A stretch of DNA of 44,480 bases from an uncultured Collinsella sp. (GCA_900546775.1 UREM01000016.1:1-44480); one strand, 5' to 3'; positions 24,652-35,016 are shown, numbered from the stretch's first letter. Numbers and translations: made by a program. Notes: generated from the sequence alone by a model not told the origin.

Positions 24652-25872
24652 TTATGCCCCAACTTGGCCGCTTGCGTCCCAGAGCGTGTTATCGGCAAGC
24701 GCGATGAGCACGTTTTGGCAGCGAACGATATCGGCATGGGGCACATACTCGTTGGGCTTGTGCGCGAGCGCCAACGAGCCGGGGCCGTAGCTCATACAAT
24801 TGCGGTTGCCTGTCTTGCCGGCAATGACGGCAGTGTCGGTGTAGCCGGTAAAGAAGCCGACGGTCGTGTCTGTGCCCGTCACGTCATCGGCGGCACGCTT
24901 GAGTGCAGCCAGAAGGGGAGAGCTTGGATCGCGCTCGATGGCGGGGCGGTCGCCTGTCACGGTATAGCTTCCATGGCAGCCGGGGACCGCGGCTTCGGCG
25001 CCGGCGATGGCCTGCTCTACCATGCGCGTCGCGGCGGCCGTATCAGTCGGCGGGGCCAGGCGCATATCGACCCAGACCTTGGCATGGTCGGGCACGACAT
25101 AGGGGCGGTAGCCGCCCTCGATCTGTCCAAACGTGATGGTCGATGGCCCCAGCTCATCGTGTACGGGCAGCGCCATGAACGCGCGGCGCAACGCGCAGAC
25201 GACCTCTGCCATGGCGGCGACGGCGCCGGCGCCCTTCCAAGGCTGGCTCGCGTGCGCCGTGACGCCTGCCATCTCAATCTCGAACCATGTGCGCCCCTTG
25301 TGCGCCACCTGGATCTGTCCGTCGGTGGGCTCGGTGTCCAGCACCCATTCGCGCGAACCGACCCAGCCGGCATCAATGGCCGCCTCGGAGCCACGCATAA
25401 AGTCTTCCTCGTCGACCGAGCAGATGAGCGAAAAGCCACGTCGGGGCAGCTCACCGCTTGCCGCCACGCGCTCGAGCGTATGGACCAGTGCGGCAATGGC
25501 GCAGGCCAGGCCACCCTTCATATCGCAGGCACCGCGGCCATAGAGTTTATCGTCGCGCACAACCGCCCCAAGCGGTGCGATGTCTGCGTCCCAGCCATCG
25601 CCCAAGGTGACGGTATCCATGTGGCAGATATAGACCAGCCGCGGCTCGTCGCTTTGGCCCGGCACGGTGACTTTAAGGTTGCGGCGCCCGGGCAGCACTT
25701 CGAGCTCCTCAATCTGCACGGCATCGAGCGCAGAACTATCAAGTTGTGCCAGCTGCTGCTCAATGAGCCTCTTAATGAAGCGCTCAATTTCATCCTCATA
25801 CGCGCCCGGGTCTGAGCTGTCAATCTTCACAAGGTCCTGCGCAAGCCGCCAGGCAAAGTCCTCATCAACCAT
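24652..25872 (-). CDS. M20 family metallopeptidase (ArgE/DapE-like)
   Basis: 406 residues. It hydrolyses an amide bond of a small peptide or acylated amino acid with two zinc ions. CHMDTVTLGDGW (first metal His and catalytic Asp), YGRGACDMKGGLA (bridging Asp), CSVDEEDFMRG (catalytic Glu), DTEPTDGQ, and the dimer-domain GVTAHASQPWKGAGA are in order; the last His is in LAHKPNEYVPH. The ATG at 25872 follows GAGG. An upstream in-frame start at 25902 adds a short leader without a site. Distinct from the PepV-like enzyme at 4378. It is co-directional with the DUF1015-like gene. Confidence 0.9.
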   Translation of the reverse strand: MVDEDFAWRLAQDLVKIDSSDPGAYEDEIERFIKRLIEQQLAQLDSSALDAVQIEELEVLPGRRNLKVTVPGQSDEPRLVYICHMDTVTLGDGWDADIAPLGAVVRDDKLYGRGACDMKGGLACAIAALVHTLERVAASGELPRRGFSLICSVDEEDFMRGSEAAIDAGWVGSREWVLDTEPTDGQIQVAHKGRTWFEIEMAGVTAHASQPWKGAGAVAAMAEVVCALRRAFMALPVHDELGPSTITFGQIEGGYRPYVVPDHAKVWVDMRLAPPTDTAAATRMVEQAIAGAEAAVPGCHGSYTVTGDRPAIERDPSSPLLAALKRAADDVTGTDTTVGFFTGYTDTAVIAGKTGNRNCMSYGPGSLALAHKPNEYVPHADIVRCQNVLIALADNTLWDASGQVGA

Positions 25873-26026
25873 ATGCAACCTCACAATCAGTCTGCTTTCC
25901 AAACCGATTGTAAGCCTCTTGAGAGATCCGCGGCGTGCGCGCAGCGGTATTTACCGTTCGCAGGCCGAGCCAGCGCGTTTGCCGTCCAGGCGGGTTTACG
26001 AACGATGCGGTGGGTACGTACCCTTC

Positions 26027-27076
26027 ATGGACGACATGCTGTGCGACATATCTGCCTTTCGGTATCACCGGATACCTCCACAGGTCTTGGCAATAATGCC
26101 GGACCTGCCCGATTCTGCGGACGATCCGCGCAGGGAGCACCTATGTGAGCATCCGCTCGTCACGCATTTCCTGGGCACCCCGTTACACGTGTTGGCGCAG
26201 GGCAGCTGCGGACGTAAGGGCGATCGCATTGTCAGGCATGTTTGGAACGGGGAGAGGCCGTTTGATTCCGTGCGGCAGACGGAGTTTGGCTTCGATGTTG
26301 CGTCCCCACTCTTTACCCTGCTGACCCTGGCTTCCTCGGTCTCAAACGAGCGTCTAATCATGTGCATGTATGAGATGTGCGGCACCTTTGCCGTGTGCAA
26401 GATTGCGCCTCAGGTAAAGTCGGCACTTGAGCAGGCATATGGGAGCCGATGGAGTGACGCACGGTCGGGCTGGGAAAACGTAAAGGATGTCTCGGGGAAT
26501 CCAACGGACTTGTGGAAACGACCTCCCTTGATCGAGCTCTCTGAGCTTACAGAGTTCGTCGATAAGGTCCGGGGGCTCCGCGGCGCTAAATCGTTCATAC
26601 GAGCCGCGAAATGCATTACGGGGGTGGCAGCATCGCCGCTCGAGGTCCAGGCTTCGATGCTGTTTGGCCTTACGAGGTTGCGCGGCGGCGAAGGGCTGCG
26701 CCTTACCAATAACGTTGAGATTCGTATGACGCGCAGCGCCCGCCTGATTTCGGGGCTTGATAGGCGCTATGCCGATATCCTGCTGGCAAATAAGGACGGC
26801 AGCCGAGAGTGTCTGGTTGAATGCCAGGGTAAAGCCATTCACGGATCCATTGAATCCAAGATTTCGGACTCCGATCGAACGACGGCCTTGCAAGCCATGG
26901 GATATCCCGTCGTTCTGATGACCTATGGTCAGCTGGCCGACTTCGATGCCTTCCGCGTGGTGATGGAGCTCATCATGTCCTATCTCGATGTGCCGCTGAA
27001 AGACAAGACGCCGCGACAGCAGGAGCTCGAACGGCGGCTTCGTGAGGAGATTTTTATCGATTGGGCGGGAATGTAG
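26027..27076 (+). CDS. AbiEi/DUF559-like accessory protein (second copy)
   Basis: 349 residues, related in layout to the protein at 16631-17821. Both have a first half like AbiEi antitoxins (here FDVASPLFTLLTLA and MCMYEMCGTFAV; there FIELGEDIFVVGVELCALQ and YFELCGAYSL). Both then have SPxE (here GVAASPLEVQASMLFGL), an Asp (RRYADILL), an E-x-(N/Q)-G (CLVECQGKA) and a T-x-x-Q-x-M-G-Y-x-V segment (TALQAMGYPVVLM). The start is uncertain: ATG at 26027 or 26036, with no clear ribosome site. It lies in an AT-richer island. Function unknown; nuclease-like or DNA-binding roles are inferred. Confidence 0.55.
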   Translation: MDDMLCDISAFRYHRIPPQVLAIMPDLPDSADDPRREHLCEHPLVTHFLGTPLHVLAQGSCGRKGDRIVRHVWNGERPFDSVRQTEFGFDVASPLFTLLTLASSVSNERLIMCMYEMCGTFAVCKIAPQVKSALEQAYGSRWSDARSGWENVKDVSGNPTDLWKRPPLIELSELTEFVDKVRGLRGAKSFIRAAKCITGVAASPLEVQASMLFGLTRLRGGEGLRLTNNVEIRMTRSARLISGLDRRYADILLANKDGSRECLVECQGKAIHGSIESKISDSDRTTALQAMGYPVVLMTYGQLADFDAFRVVMELIMSYLDVPLKDKTPRQQELERRLREEIFIDWAGM

Positions 27077-27353
27077 TCGCGCGGTGGGTAAACGGTAGCG
27101 CGAGCTAGAGTTCTGGTCGCAAAAAGGCTTCAATTTTGCCTTGGAGGGACCCTAAAAATGCTATCTAGAATAAGTTGTTTCGGAAAATAGACAGTCAACT
27201 TACATTCGGCACATAGAGACCGATTTTTACCTACTAAAGTCCCTGATAAAGCTGTTTATCAAAGCGGGTGTGCTTAGCGACTGGAGCCTCACTATCGATT
27301 ATCTGAAAAAACTTGTTCTGGGTATCATTTTAAAGTCGTCCGGAGCAACAAAA
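27077..27353. other. Gene-free AT-rich stretch
   Basis: No gene or RNA could be recognised. Only a weak dyad (TAAGTTG near 27171, CAACTTA near 27196) is seen. It resembles the other AT-richer spacers that flank the accessory genes. Confidence 0.4.
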
Positions 27354-27386
27354 TCGCCCCCCCGTTTCGTGAATACGGGGGGGCGA
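27354..27386 (-). terminator. Terminator after serA
   Basis: TCGCCCCCCCGT and ACGGGGGGGCGA form a perfect 12-bp stem around a nine-base loop. On the minus strand it is followed by TTTTGTTG. It lies 40 bases after the serA stop and ends the serC-serA unit. Confidence 0.9.
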
Positions 27387-27425
27387 ATGGGCTTCGTGGT
27401 CTGTCTGGCAGGCTTGGCACCGGCG

Positions 27426-28589
27426 CTATTTAATCACGCGCACGCGATACATCGACGGAATCTGCTTGAGCGCCTCGATCGTGCTGCCGTCCAGGTGCTC
27501 ATCGGTGTCGAACATGGTGTAGGCGTTCTCGCCAGCGGACTCGTTGGTCATGCGCTGCACATTGGCGTTGTCCTTGGCGAGAATGGCCGTGATCTGGCCG
27601 ATCATGTTGGGCACGTTGGCATGCAGGCAGGCAATACGGCTTGCGGCGCGCGCCTTGCCCATGCTGCAGGCGGGGTAGTTGACGCTGTGCGCGATGTTGC
27701 CGTTTTCCAGGTAATCCTTGAGCTCGCTGATGGCCATGTCGGCGCAGTTGGCCTCGGCCTCGCCGGTGCCGGCGCCCGAATGCGTGGTGATAAACGTATT
27801 GGGCATCTTGACGGTCTTGGGCGTGGCAAAGTCGCAGCTAAACCAGCTGAGCTTGCCCTCGCGCAGGGCGGCGTCGACGGCGTCTTCGTCAATGATGGTC
27901 TCGCGCGCGTAGTTGATGAGCACGGCGTCGGGCGCTAGCAGGTTAATCTGCTCGGTGCTGATCATACCGATGGTGTCGGCCTTGCTGGGCACGTGCACGG
28001 TGAGGTAGTCGCAGCCGCGGCACAGATCCTCGAGCGTGCCCACGCGCTGCACCTCGCGGCTCAGCACCCACGCGTGCTCGACGGAAATGAACGGGTCGTA
28101 GCCGTAGACGTCCATGCCCAGATCGACACAGGCGTTGGCGACCTTGGAGCCCACGTTGCCCAGGCCGATGACGCCAATGCGCTTGCCCTTGAGCTCGCGA
28201 CCCACAAAGGCCTTCTTGGCCTTCTCGGCGTCGACTTGGATATCGGGGTCGTCGGCGTTGTCGCGCACCCAGTTCATCGACTGCACCACGCCGCGGCTCG
28301 AAAGCACCAGCATGCCCAGGACGAGCTCCTTGACGGCGTTGCTGTTGGCGCCGGGGGAGTTAAAGACAACGACGCCCTTCTTGGCGTACTCCTCGACGGG
28401 GATGTTGTTGACGCCGGCGCCACAGCGGGCGATGGCGCGGATGCCCTCGGGCAGCTCGTAGCCGTGCAGGTCGGTCGAGCGCATCAGGATGGCGTCGGCC
28501 TCCTCGGCGGTGCTCACAAATTCGTAGCCCTCGCCAAACTCGACTTCGCCGTCTTTGGTGATGTCGTCGATGGTCTTGATCTTGCGCAT
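27426..28589 (-). CDS. serA: D-3-phosphoglycerate dehydrogenase
   Basis: 387 residues. It oxidises 3-phosphoglycerate to 3-phosphohydroxypyruvate, the first step of serine synthesis. The NAD-binding GKRIGVIGLGNVGSKVA lies near residue 135, catalytic Arg in INYARETIIDEDA, Glu region in WFSCDFATPKT, and the catalytic His in TTHSGAGTGEAE. The last 70 residues form an ACT domain (ACLHANVPNMIGQITAILA), the usual site of serine feedback. It is the short form, without the extra intervening domain. The ATG follows AAGGAGC. serC lies 69 bases upstream. Confidence 0.92.
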   Translation of the reverse strand: MRKIKTIDDITKDGEVEFGEGYEFVSTAEEADAILMRSTDLHGYELPEGIRAIARCGAGVNNIPVEEYAKKGVVVFNSPGANSNAVKELVLGMLVLSSRGVVQSMNWVRDNADDPDIQVDAEKAKKAFVGRELKGKRIGVIGLGNVGSKVANACVDLGMDVYGYDPFISVEHAWVLSREVQRVGTLEDLCRGCDYLTVHVPSKADTIGMISTEQINLLAPDAVLINYARETIIDEDAVDAALREGKLSWFSCDFATPKTVKMPNTFITTHSGAGTGEAEANCADMAISELKDYLENGNIAHSVNYPACSMGKARAASRIACLHANVPNMIGQITAILAKDNANVQRMTNESAGENAYTMFDTDEHLDGSTIEALKQIPSMYRVRVIK

Positions 28590-28658
28590 GGAAAGCTCCT
28601 TAGCAGGTTTGTTTAAAACAAGTGGTTTGAAGTGGCTGGTCGGCCCGCTCGTTGCGGG

Positions 28659-29783
<1,125 letters not shown>

Positions 29784-29917
29784 CTTCTAGTTCCCCTCGT
29801 AGTCGTTTGAACGTTCGGGATACTTTAGCACAGTGGAGCGTCAGGCGCGACCGCATCACGGTAAAACTCGAGTGCGCCGCTATGATTTACAGGATGGTTA
29901 CATGGGGGAGGGGTGCT

Positions 29918-29990
29918 TTACTCCTCGGGCAAATCCAAATCTGCGAGCGAAGGCATGAGGTTCTCTAGGCGCTTGATTTCTTCGTCGCAA
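29918..29990 (-). pseudogene. Possible C-terminal gene remnant
   Basis: A short open stretch reads ICDEEIKRLENLMPSLADL then DLPEE and a stop at 29918-29920, with an in-frame stop just upstream. It looks like the acidic C-terminus of a lost protein, in a 226-base gap between serC and the antiporter gene. No family can be named and it may be chance. Confidence 0.2.
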
Positions 29991-30009
29991 ATTAGCTAAC
30001 CCCTGGTCA

Positions 30010-31611
30010 CTACGACGCCAGCGTGGCGATGACGGCTTCGTCGCCGGCGTATATGAGGGTGTTGCCGTCGGGGATGATCGTTTGGCCGTCGCGCTTGAGC
30101 ATCACGACGATAAACGGGTGCTTGCCTTGCGGCACATCGCGCAGGCGCTGGCCGGCCAGGCGACCGTGGGGGGTCACGGTGACCTCGCGCAGCGTAACCT
30201 CGGCACGCTCTTCAAACGTCGGGGCGGCCATAACCAGAAGGTCGCCTTCCTCGATCACGGTATCGCCGTTGGGCAGCACGGGGTGCGCGCCGTCGCGCAG
30301 CACCAGAACCACAAGCATGTCCGTCGCACTGCCAATGTCGGCGAGCGAACGTCCGGCAAACGGATGTCCAGCTCCCATCTTGAGCTTGACGAACGACATG
30401 CCGTCCTCGTCGCGGTAATCGTTAAAGGTGCGGCGCACGTCGCCTTCCGCATCGATCATATCGAGCTTCTTCGCCACCGCCGGCAGCAGCGAGCCCTGCA
30501 CCACAATGCTAGACACGGCAATCACAAACACCAGGTCAAATAGGTCGTGTCCGCCGGGAACACCTGCCACCACGGCAAAGAGACTAAAGACGACCGAAGC
30601 TGCTCCGCGCAGACCCGCCCAGCTTACGAGCGCGACCTGGCGGGGGTTCGTCTTAAAGGGCGCCAGGAGCATGCCGACGGCGATGGGACGGCTCGCAAAG
30701 AGCATAAACGCCATGAGCGCCAGGCCCGGCAGCAGCATTTGCGGCAGGCGGGCGGGCGTCACGAGCAGGCCGAGCAAGAAGAAGATCGTCATCTCGGCCA
30801 TCTCGGTGAGGGTGTCAAAGAAGTGCGCCAGCTCGACCTTGCCGGTGATGTCGCTCGCGCCCAGCACAATGCCGGCCAGGTACACGGCCAAAAAGCCGTT
30901 GCCGCCCAGGTAGCTCGGCAGCGCGTAGGCGACGATTGCCACGGCGAACAAAAAGATGGTCTGCGCGCCCTCGGCTGTTGCGCGTGCGCGTTCAATCAGG
31001 TGGCCCGCCGCCCAGCCGATGGCAAGGCCCAGCCCCACGCCCAGGATGATCTGCTTGGCCAGCAGCACGGGAATGTCGATATTGCCGCCCGCCGCGAGGG
31101 TCGCGAGCACGGCGGTGAGCATGTAGGCGACGGGGTCGTTGGAGCCCGATTCGACCTCGAGCAGCGAGTCGGTGCCGCCCCTCAGCGAAAGGCTGTGCTC
31201 GCGCAGAACGCTAAAGACGCTGGCCGCGTCGGTGGACGCCACGACCGATCCCAGCAGCAGGCCGCCGATCCAGTCGAAGCCCAGCACAAAGTGGGCGAAC
31301 ACGCCGGTGATGCCTGCGGTGATGACGACGCCGAGCGTGCTCAGCAGCACCGCCGGCGCGGCGACGGGCTTGGCGCGGTCTATGTTGGTGTTAAAGCCGC
31401 CGTAGAACATGATGAACAATAGCGCCGTGCTGCAGACGGTTTCGGTGAGTGCGTAGTCGCTAAAGTCGATATGCGCCGGGCCGTTGACGCCCAGCAGCAT
31501 GCCGAGCGCGATAAAGATAAGCAGGGTGGGGAAGGGGAGCTTTTTGCCGACGGGTTTGATGGTCAGGCACAAAATGATGACGAGGCCGATAAAAAGAAGG
31601 ATCTGGTTCAT
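30010..31611 (-). CDS. CPA1 potassium/proton antiporter, NhaP2-like
   Basis: 533 residues. It exchanges K+ or Na+ for protons across the membrane. The first 390 residues hold about 12-13 membrane helices, with the transport-site segment ASTDAASVF and ESGSNDPVAYML that mark the CPA1/NhaP group, and WAGLRGAASVVFSLFAV. The C-terminal part has a TrkA-C domain (SFVKLKMGAGHPFAGRSL, then VLVLRDGAHPVLPNGDTVI) and a second related repeat, as in NhaP2/YcgO proteins that respond to small ligands. Divergent from the phosphatase gene at 31865. Confidence 0.9.
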   Translation of the reverse strand: MNQILLFIGLVIILCLTIKPVGKKLPFPTLLIFIALGMLLGVNGPAHIDFSDYALTETVCSTALLFIMFYGGFNTNIDRAKPVAAPAVLLSTLGVVITAGITGVFAHFVLGFDWIGGLLLGSVVASTDAASVFSVLREHSLSLRGGTDSLLEVESGSNDPVAYMLTAVLATLAAGGNIDIPVLLAKQIILGVGLGLAIGWAAGHLIERARATAEGAQTIFLFAVAIVAYALPSYLGGNGFLAVYLAGIVLGASDITGKVELAHFFDTLTEMAEMTIFFLLGLLVTPARLPQMLLPGLALMAFMLFASRPIAVGMLLAPFKTNPRQVALVSWAGLRGAASVVFSLFAVVAGVPGGHDLFDLVFVIAVSSIVVQGSLLPAVAKKLDMIDAEGDVRRTFNDYRDEDGMSFVKLKMGAGHPFAGRSLADIGSATDMLVVLVLRDGAHPVLPNGDTVIEEGDLLVMAAPTFEERAEVTLREVTVTPHGRLAGQRLRDVPQGKHPFIVVMLKRDGQTIIPDGNTLIYAGDEAVIATLAS

Positions 31612-31760
31612 GGATGGTGTCCGCTCCTGGGTGGTTGGCGTGGCACGGTTAGTTGTCTGCGGTTATTTGTACCCAAAGATGGTGGGTTTATGGGGTTGGA
31701 TTGCGGGCGTGCGCGATATCGTCATAGACGGCTGCCGTCTTTGCCTCTGCTCGGAAACCC

Positions 31761-31789
31761 TTTCCAGCTTTATTGCAACGGAGTACAAT
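31761..31789 (+). promoter_or_regulatory. Promoter of the phosphoesterase gene
   Basis: TTTCCA (31761-31766), 17 bases, TACAAT (31784-31789). The leader that follows has a small stem (TTGCGGC with GCCGCAA) before the ribosome site AAGGAGAGG. Confidence 0.65.
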
Positions 31790-31864
31790 GGGTAACGTTT
31801 AAGTTCAACTTGAAGTTTTAGTTGCGGCGCCGGGCTTCGGCCGCAATGCAAGGAGAGGCGTACC

Positions 31865-32704
31865 ATGGCGATCTATGTGACATCTGATGCTCACGGGCAC
31901 GTGCGTGCGCTTGACGAGGCCCTGTCTAAGATCTCGTTGACGTCCGACGACACGCTGTACGTGCTGGGCGACATGATCGATCGCGGGCCCGATCCGGTCG
32001 GCGTTATTAAGCTCGTGCGCTCGCTGCCCAACGCCCGCGTGCTCAAGGGTAATCACGAGCAGATCATGCTCGATGCCATCATTGGCCAGGATCCGCTCGA
32101 TGCCGAGACCTGGGATATCAACGGTGGCTGGACGACGCGCGAGCAGCTCAACGACATGGAATTTGAGGCATACGAGGAGCTCGTGCGATGGATGGCCGCG
32201 CTGCCGCTCTACGCGGTGGCCGAGACCGAGGAGCGCCCGTATCTGCTGGTACATGCTGGAATCGAGATGAAGGCGGCGCGCGCGTTTTTGCTTGAGCATG
32301 GCGTCGATTGTGCCGATGGCGTCGGAGCGGTGGGTGCCGATCGCGAGCTGCTGCAGCAGATGCTCGCGGTGCAGTCGTCCGATGACCTGCTGTGGATTCG
32401 TCACGGCTATTGGGATGCGCCGACGGGACTGCTTTCTGCCGAGGGCGAGGGCCCGGTCGTGGTGAGCGGCCACACGCCCACGGTGTCGCTTGGGCGCTAT
32501 TGCGAGGTTGGCGGCCTGGCGGGGCTCGATGAGGAGTCGGGCCGCGGGCAGATTGTGCGCCTGGGTGGCGAGGATACCGCCGGCGTGCCCGATCGCATCG
32601 ATATCGACTGCGCCGCCGCCACCGGCTCCGAGTTCGGCCGCGTCGGTATCCTGCGCCTTGATGACGGCGCCGAGTTCTATGCGAACATCAACCCAGGCGA
32701 ATAA
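31865..32704 (+). CDS. Calcineurin-like metallophosphoesterase (PPP-type)
   Basis: 279 residues. It has the three metal-site motifs of PPP-type phosphatases: SDAHGHVRALDEAL (residues 7-20), GDMIDRGPDPVG (near 38) and LKGNHEQIML (near 60), with later His in LVHAGIEM and VVSGHTPT. This group includes bacterial Ser/Thr phosphatases and ApaH-type dinucleoside tetraphosphate hydrolases; the choice cannot be made here. DAHGH replaces the usual DIHG. The start follows AAGGAGAGG. A terminator lies 127 bases after the stop. Confidence 0.9.
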   Translation: MAIYVTSDAHGHVRALDEALSKISLTSDDTLYVLGDMIDRGPDPVGVIKLVRSLPNARVLKGNHEQIMLDAIIGQDPLDAETWDINGGWTTREQLNDMEFEAYEELVRWMAALPLYAVAETEERPYLLVHAGIEMKAARAFLLEHGVDCADGVGAVGADRELLQQMLAVQSSDDLLWIRHGYWDAPTGLLSAEGEGPVVVSGHTPTVSLGRYCEVGGLAGLDEESGRGQIVRLGGEDTAGVPDRIDIDCAAATGSEFGRVGILRLDDGAEFYANINPGE

Positions 32705-32830
32705 TCGGTGCAAAGGGTAGCTAATTTGGGACGGAGCTTTTTTGATTACTTTCGGAGAATAGCGCCTTCTTGCTCGGTAAGCGCGAGAAATGAGGAGCGT
32801 CTGCGTCCTCGGCAGTGCGAAAATGCTCGA

Positions 32831-32876
32831 AAAACCATCGCAACGGAGTCAAACGACGTTGCGACGGTTCTTTTTT
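32831..32876 (+). terminator. Intrinsic terminator
   Basis: AACCATCGCAACG (32833-32845) and CGTTGCGACGGTT (32857-32869) form a 13-bp stem with one mismatch, followed by CTTTTTT. Confidence 0.85.
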
Positions 32877-32889
32877 GGCTGCCCGCTGG

Positions 32890-33012
32890 CTAAGTGAGTA
32901 GACTTTTTTGGAAATGCCGAGCAGCCGGCAAATTTGCCTCAACAAAACCGCAGGTCACTGACTTGTGTTTTGCCGGTGTGGTCAGGGATTCGGCAAAAGT
33001 CTACTCACTTAG
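32890..33012. repeat. Inverted repeat, family C-like
   Basis: CTAAGTGAGTAGACTTTT (32890-32907) and its perfect 18-base inverse (32995-33012) flank an 87-base spacer containing further GCCGGCAAA and TTGCC pairs. The GAGTAGACTTTTTTGG edge resembles the arms at 43907-44014. It ends just before the flippase stop codon. Confidence 0.75.
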
Positions 33013-33059
33013 TTTTGCGTGTCACAAATCGTCCGCAGCGAGACCCCCCATTGCGCCAA

Positions 33060-34637
33060 TTAGGCGCCGTACGGGTTGCGGTCGCGCTCGATGCGTTGGC
33101 GGATGTGGGCGTATTCGACAATCAACAGCACCAGGAGTAGGGCCATGATGGCTAGGTAGCTCACCACAGCGCCCATCAGACCCAGTAGCTTAATCAGGAT
33201 CACCGGCAGCACCACGCTTACGGCGAAGCAGATCAGGTAGATCTTGGTGACGTCTCCAGCGTGGCGCAGCACCGTGATGATGGCGTAGATAAAGTCGATG
33301 GCCGCGGTGACGCCGCCGGCGACGACCATCAGCAGCGCCAGCGTACGGTAGCGTTCAAAGCTGAGGCCGTACATAAAGCTCATGAGGGGAATACCGGGAC
33401 CTGCCATAAATGCGGCGCACACGCCGGTGATGACCACGATCAGCGCCATAACGGCAACAATAATCAGGTCAAAGCGACGACGCTTGCGAGGATTAGCCAA
33501 AATGCTCGACAAGCGCAGGAGCTGCGGTTTATAGATAAATCCAATGCTCAGCAAAATAGCCTGCGCCGGAAAGAACAGGGCATTAAAGTACAGCTGATAT
33601 TTGTATGCCAGCGTGCCTTCCATCACAAACTTGGGCATGCTCTCAATAAGGTTGAACAGGAACAGTGCACCAAAGAGCGGGGCGCACTGGACAAACAGGT
33701 GGCCGACCTCGCGCAGGCTCACGTGGCGCGATTTTTCGGTCTCGAGCAGGGCAAGCGGCGCGGTGACCAGCACGAGCGAGGCGATGGCGGTGACACCCAT
33801 GGCCATGGCCGCGATGGGCATGCTGCGCGTGAGGAACAGTGCCACGCTAAAGACCGCGATGACGCCGGCGGAACGCAGCGTTTGGCTCATGCCGGCCAAA
33901 TAGAGCTTGTCGGCCTGCTGCAGGCGGCCCTCGTACACGTCGGCGATGCCGTCGATCACCTTATAGAGGTAGACGCCCAGGCCGATCGTGGCCATCTGCG
34001 CATCGTAGCCGCGGGCGCTGCTGTATACCAGGCCGCATGCCAGCGCGAGCGCTCCGCAGAGCCAGCGGTTGAGCTGGTAAGAGGCAAAGGAGGTTTTTTC
34101 GTCGATGTCCGAGACCTGAAAGTTGCGCACGCCGTAGTTGCACGCGATCATGATGAGCGTGCCGGTGACAAAGGCGATGGAGAACTTGCCGGCCTCCTCG
34201 GCGCCTACGAGCTGCGTCGACACAATGGTGAGCAGCGGAAATGCCATGCCCCACACGGCCGTGCCCAGGGTATTCCAAAGGTAGTCGCGACGGGTGGCGT
34301 GATCTTCGTACTCGGCTTCTTGTGTGGAGAAGCCGCCGCCGTAGACGGCTCCGAGCAGGCGGTTCCACCAAGCGTTGACCATGCGGCGGACGGGGCCGGG
34401 CTCCCGATCGCGTTCGCGCCGGCGACGGCGCGTGGCCTGGCTGCTGTCGGGGCCGCCGGCGTTACGCTGGCTTAGCTCTTGGATTCGTGCGAGCTCCTCG
34501 GCGGTGTGCGATGCGGGGAACAGGCCGTTCTCGATGCGTCCGCCCTGCCCGTGCGCCCCGTCCGATACGGTGGGGTCGGCGACGCCATTGCGGCGGGCGA
34601 TGGCGCGGCGAATGCTATCGATGGGCGTGATGCTCAA
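33060..34637 (-). CDS. Polysaccharide flippase family membrane protein (MOP superfamily)
   Basis: 525 residues. The first 110 are hydrophilic and arginine-rich (QATRRRRRERDREP), which is unusual. The rest holds about 12 membrane helices with patterns of RfbX/Wzx-type lipid-linked sugar flippases (WNTLGTAVWGMAFPLLTIV, then FLFNLIESMPKFV). It would move a lipid-linked glycan across the membrane; the substrate is unknown. The start is TTG at 34637, chosen because GAAAGGA precedes it and the family-like leader begins there; the frame above it has no ribosome site. No polymerase or glycosyltransferases lie next to it. Confidence 0.78.
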   Translation of the reverse strand: MSITPIDSIRRAIARRNGVADPTVSDGAHGQGGRIENGLFPASHTAEELARIQELSQRNAGGPDSSQATRRRRRERDREPGPVRRMVNAWWNRLLGAVYGGGFSTQEAEYEDHATRRDYLWNTLGTAVWGMAFPLLTIVSTQLVGAEEAGKFSIAFVTGTLIMIACNYGVRNFQVSDIDEKTSFASYQLNRWLCGALALACGLVYSSARGYDAQMATIGLGVYLYKVIDGIADVYEGRLQQADKLYLAGMSQTLRSAGVIAVFSVALFLTRSMPIAAMAMGVTAIASLVLVTAPLALLETEKSRHVSLREVGHLFVQCAPLFGALFLFNLIESMPKFVMEGTLAYKYQLYFNALFFPAQAILLSIGFIYKPQLLRLSSILANPRKRRRFDLIIVAVMALIVVITGVCAAFMAGPGIPLMSFMYGLSFERYRTLALLMVVAGGVTAAIDFIYAIITVLRHAGDVTKIYLICFAVSVVLPVILIKLLGLMGAVVSYLAIMALLLVLLIVEYAHIRQRIERDRNPYGA

Positions 34638-34737
34638 AGCGGAGTCCTTTCTATTGCTGCGCTCTAGTATAGACGCGACGGTGTTCGTTCGTGTTTTTGA
34701 ACAGGTTGTTCGATAATTTCGGCGGCGCCATTCAGTA

Positions 34738-34875
34738 GACGGCATTTGGGGACGTTCCTTATGTGCCGGCACTTTGGGAACGTCCCTAAGTGCCGGCATC
34801 CGGGGACGCTCCTTGGTTGTTGCCTGTTCAAGAGTGTCCCCAACGATTAGTCGTTTAAAAACGTCCCCAATGACT
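34738..34875. repeat. Repeat family B cluster
   Basis: About five tandem and inverted copies of a unit built on GGGGACGTTCC and GTGCCGGCA (for example 34747, 34767, 34797, 34838 and 34859), partly as head-to-head pairs that can form hairpins. The same unit occurs at 12640-12705. It fills the gap between the divergent flippase and pckA genes. Confidence 0.8.
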
Positions 34876-35016
34876 AGGCCGCTTGCCTGCGATTTTTGAC
34901 CGTTGGGCGGGCGCTTCGCCGTTGCCGCAAAAACGTTTTTGCATATCGGGTACAACGGGCTTTACGTGAGTAAAGTGCGCGCCTCGTCCACGTGTCGCGC
35001 TTTTAAAGGAGGCCCC

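Noticed and set aside
27270..27938. Plus-strand frame of 222 codons
   Set aside because: It passes through the serA terminator and then reads antisense to serA.
33261..34475. Plus-strand open frame of 404 codons
   Set aside because: It is antisense to the flippase gene, rich in Asp, His and Gly, and has no ribosome site.
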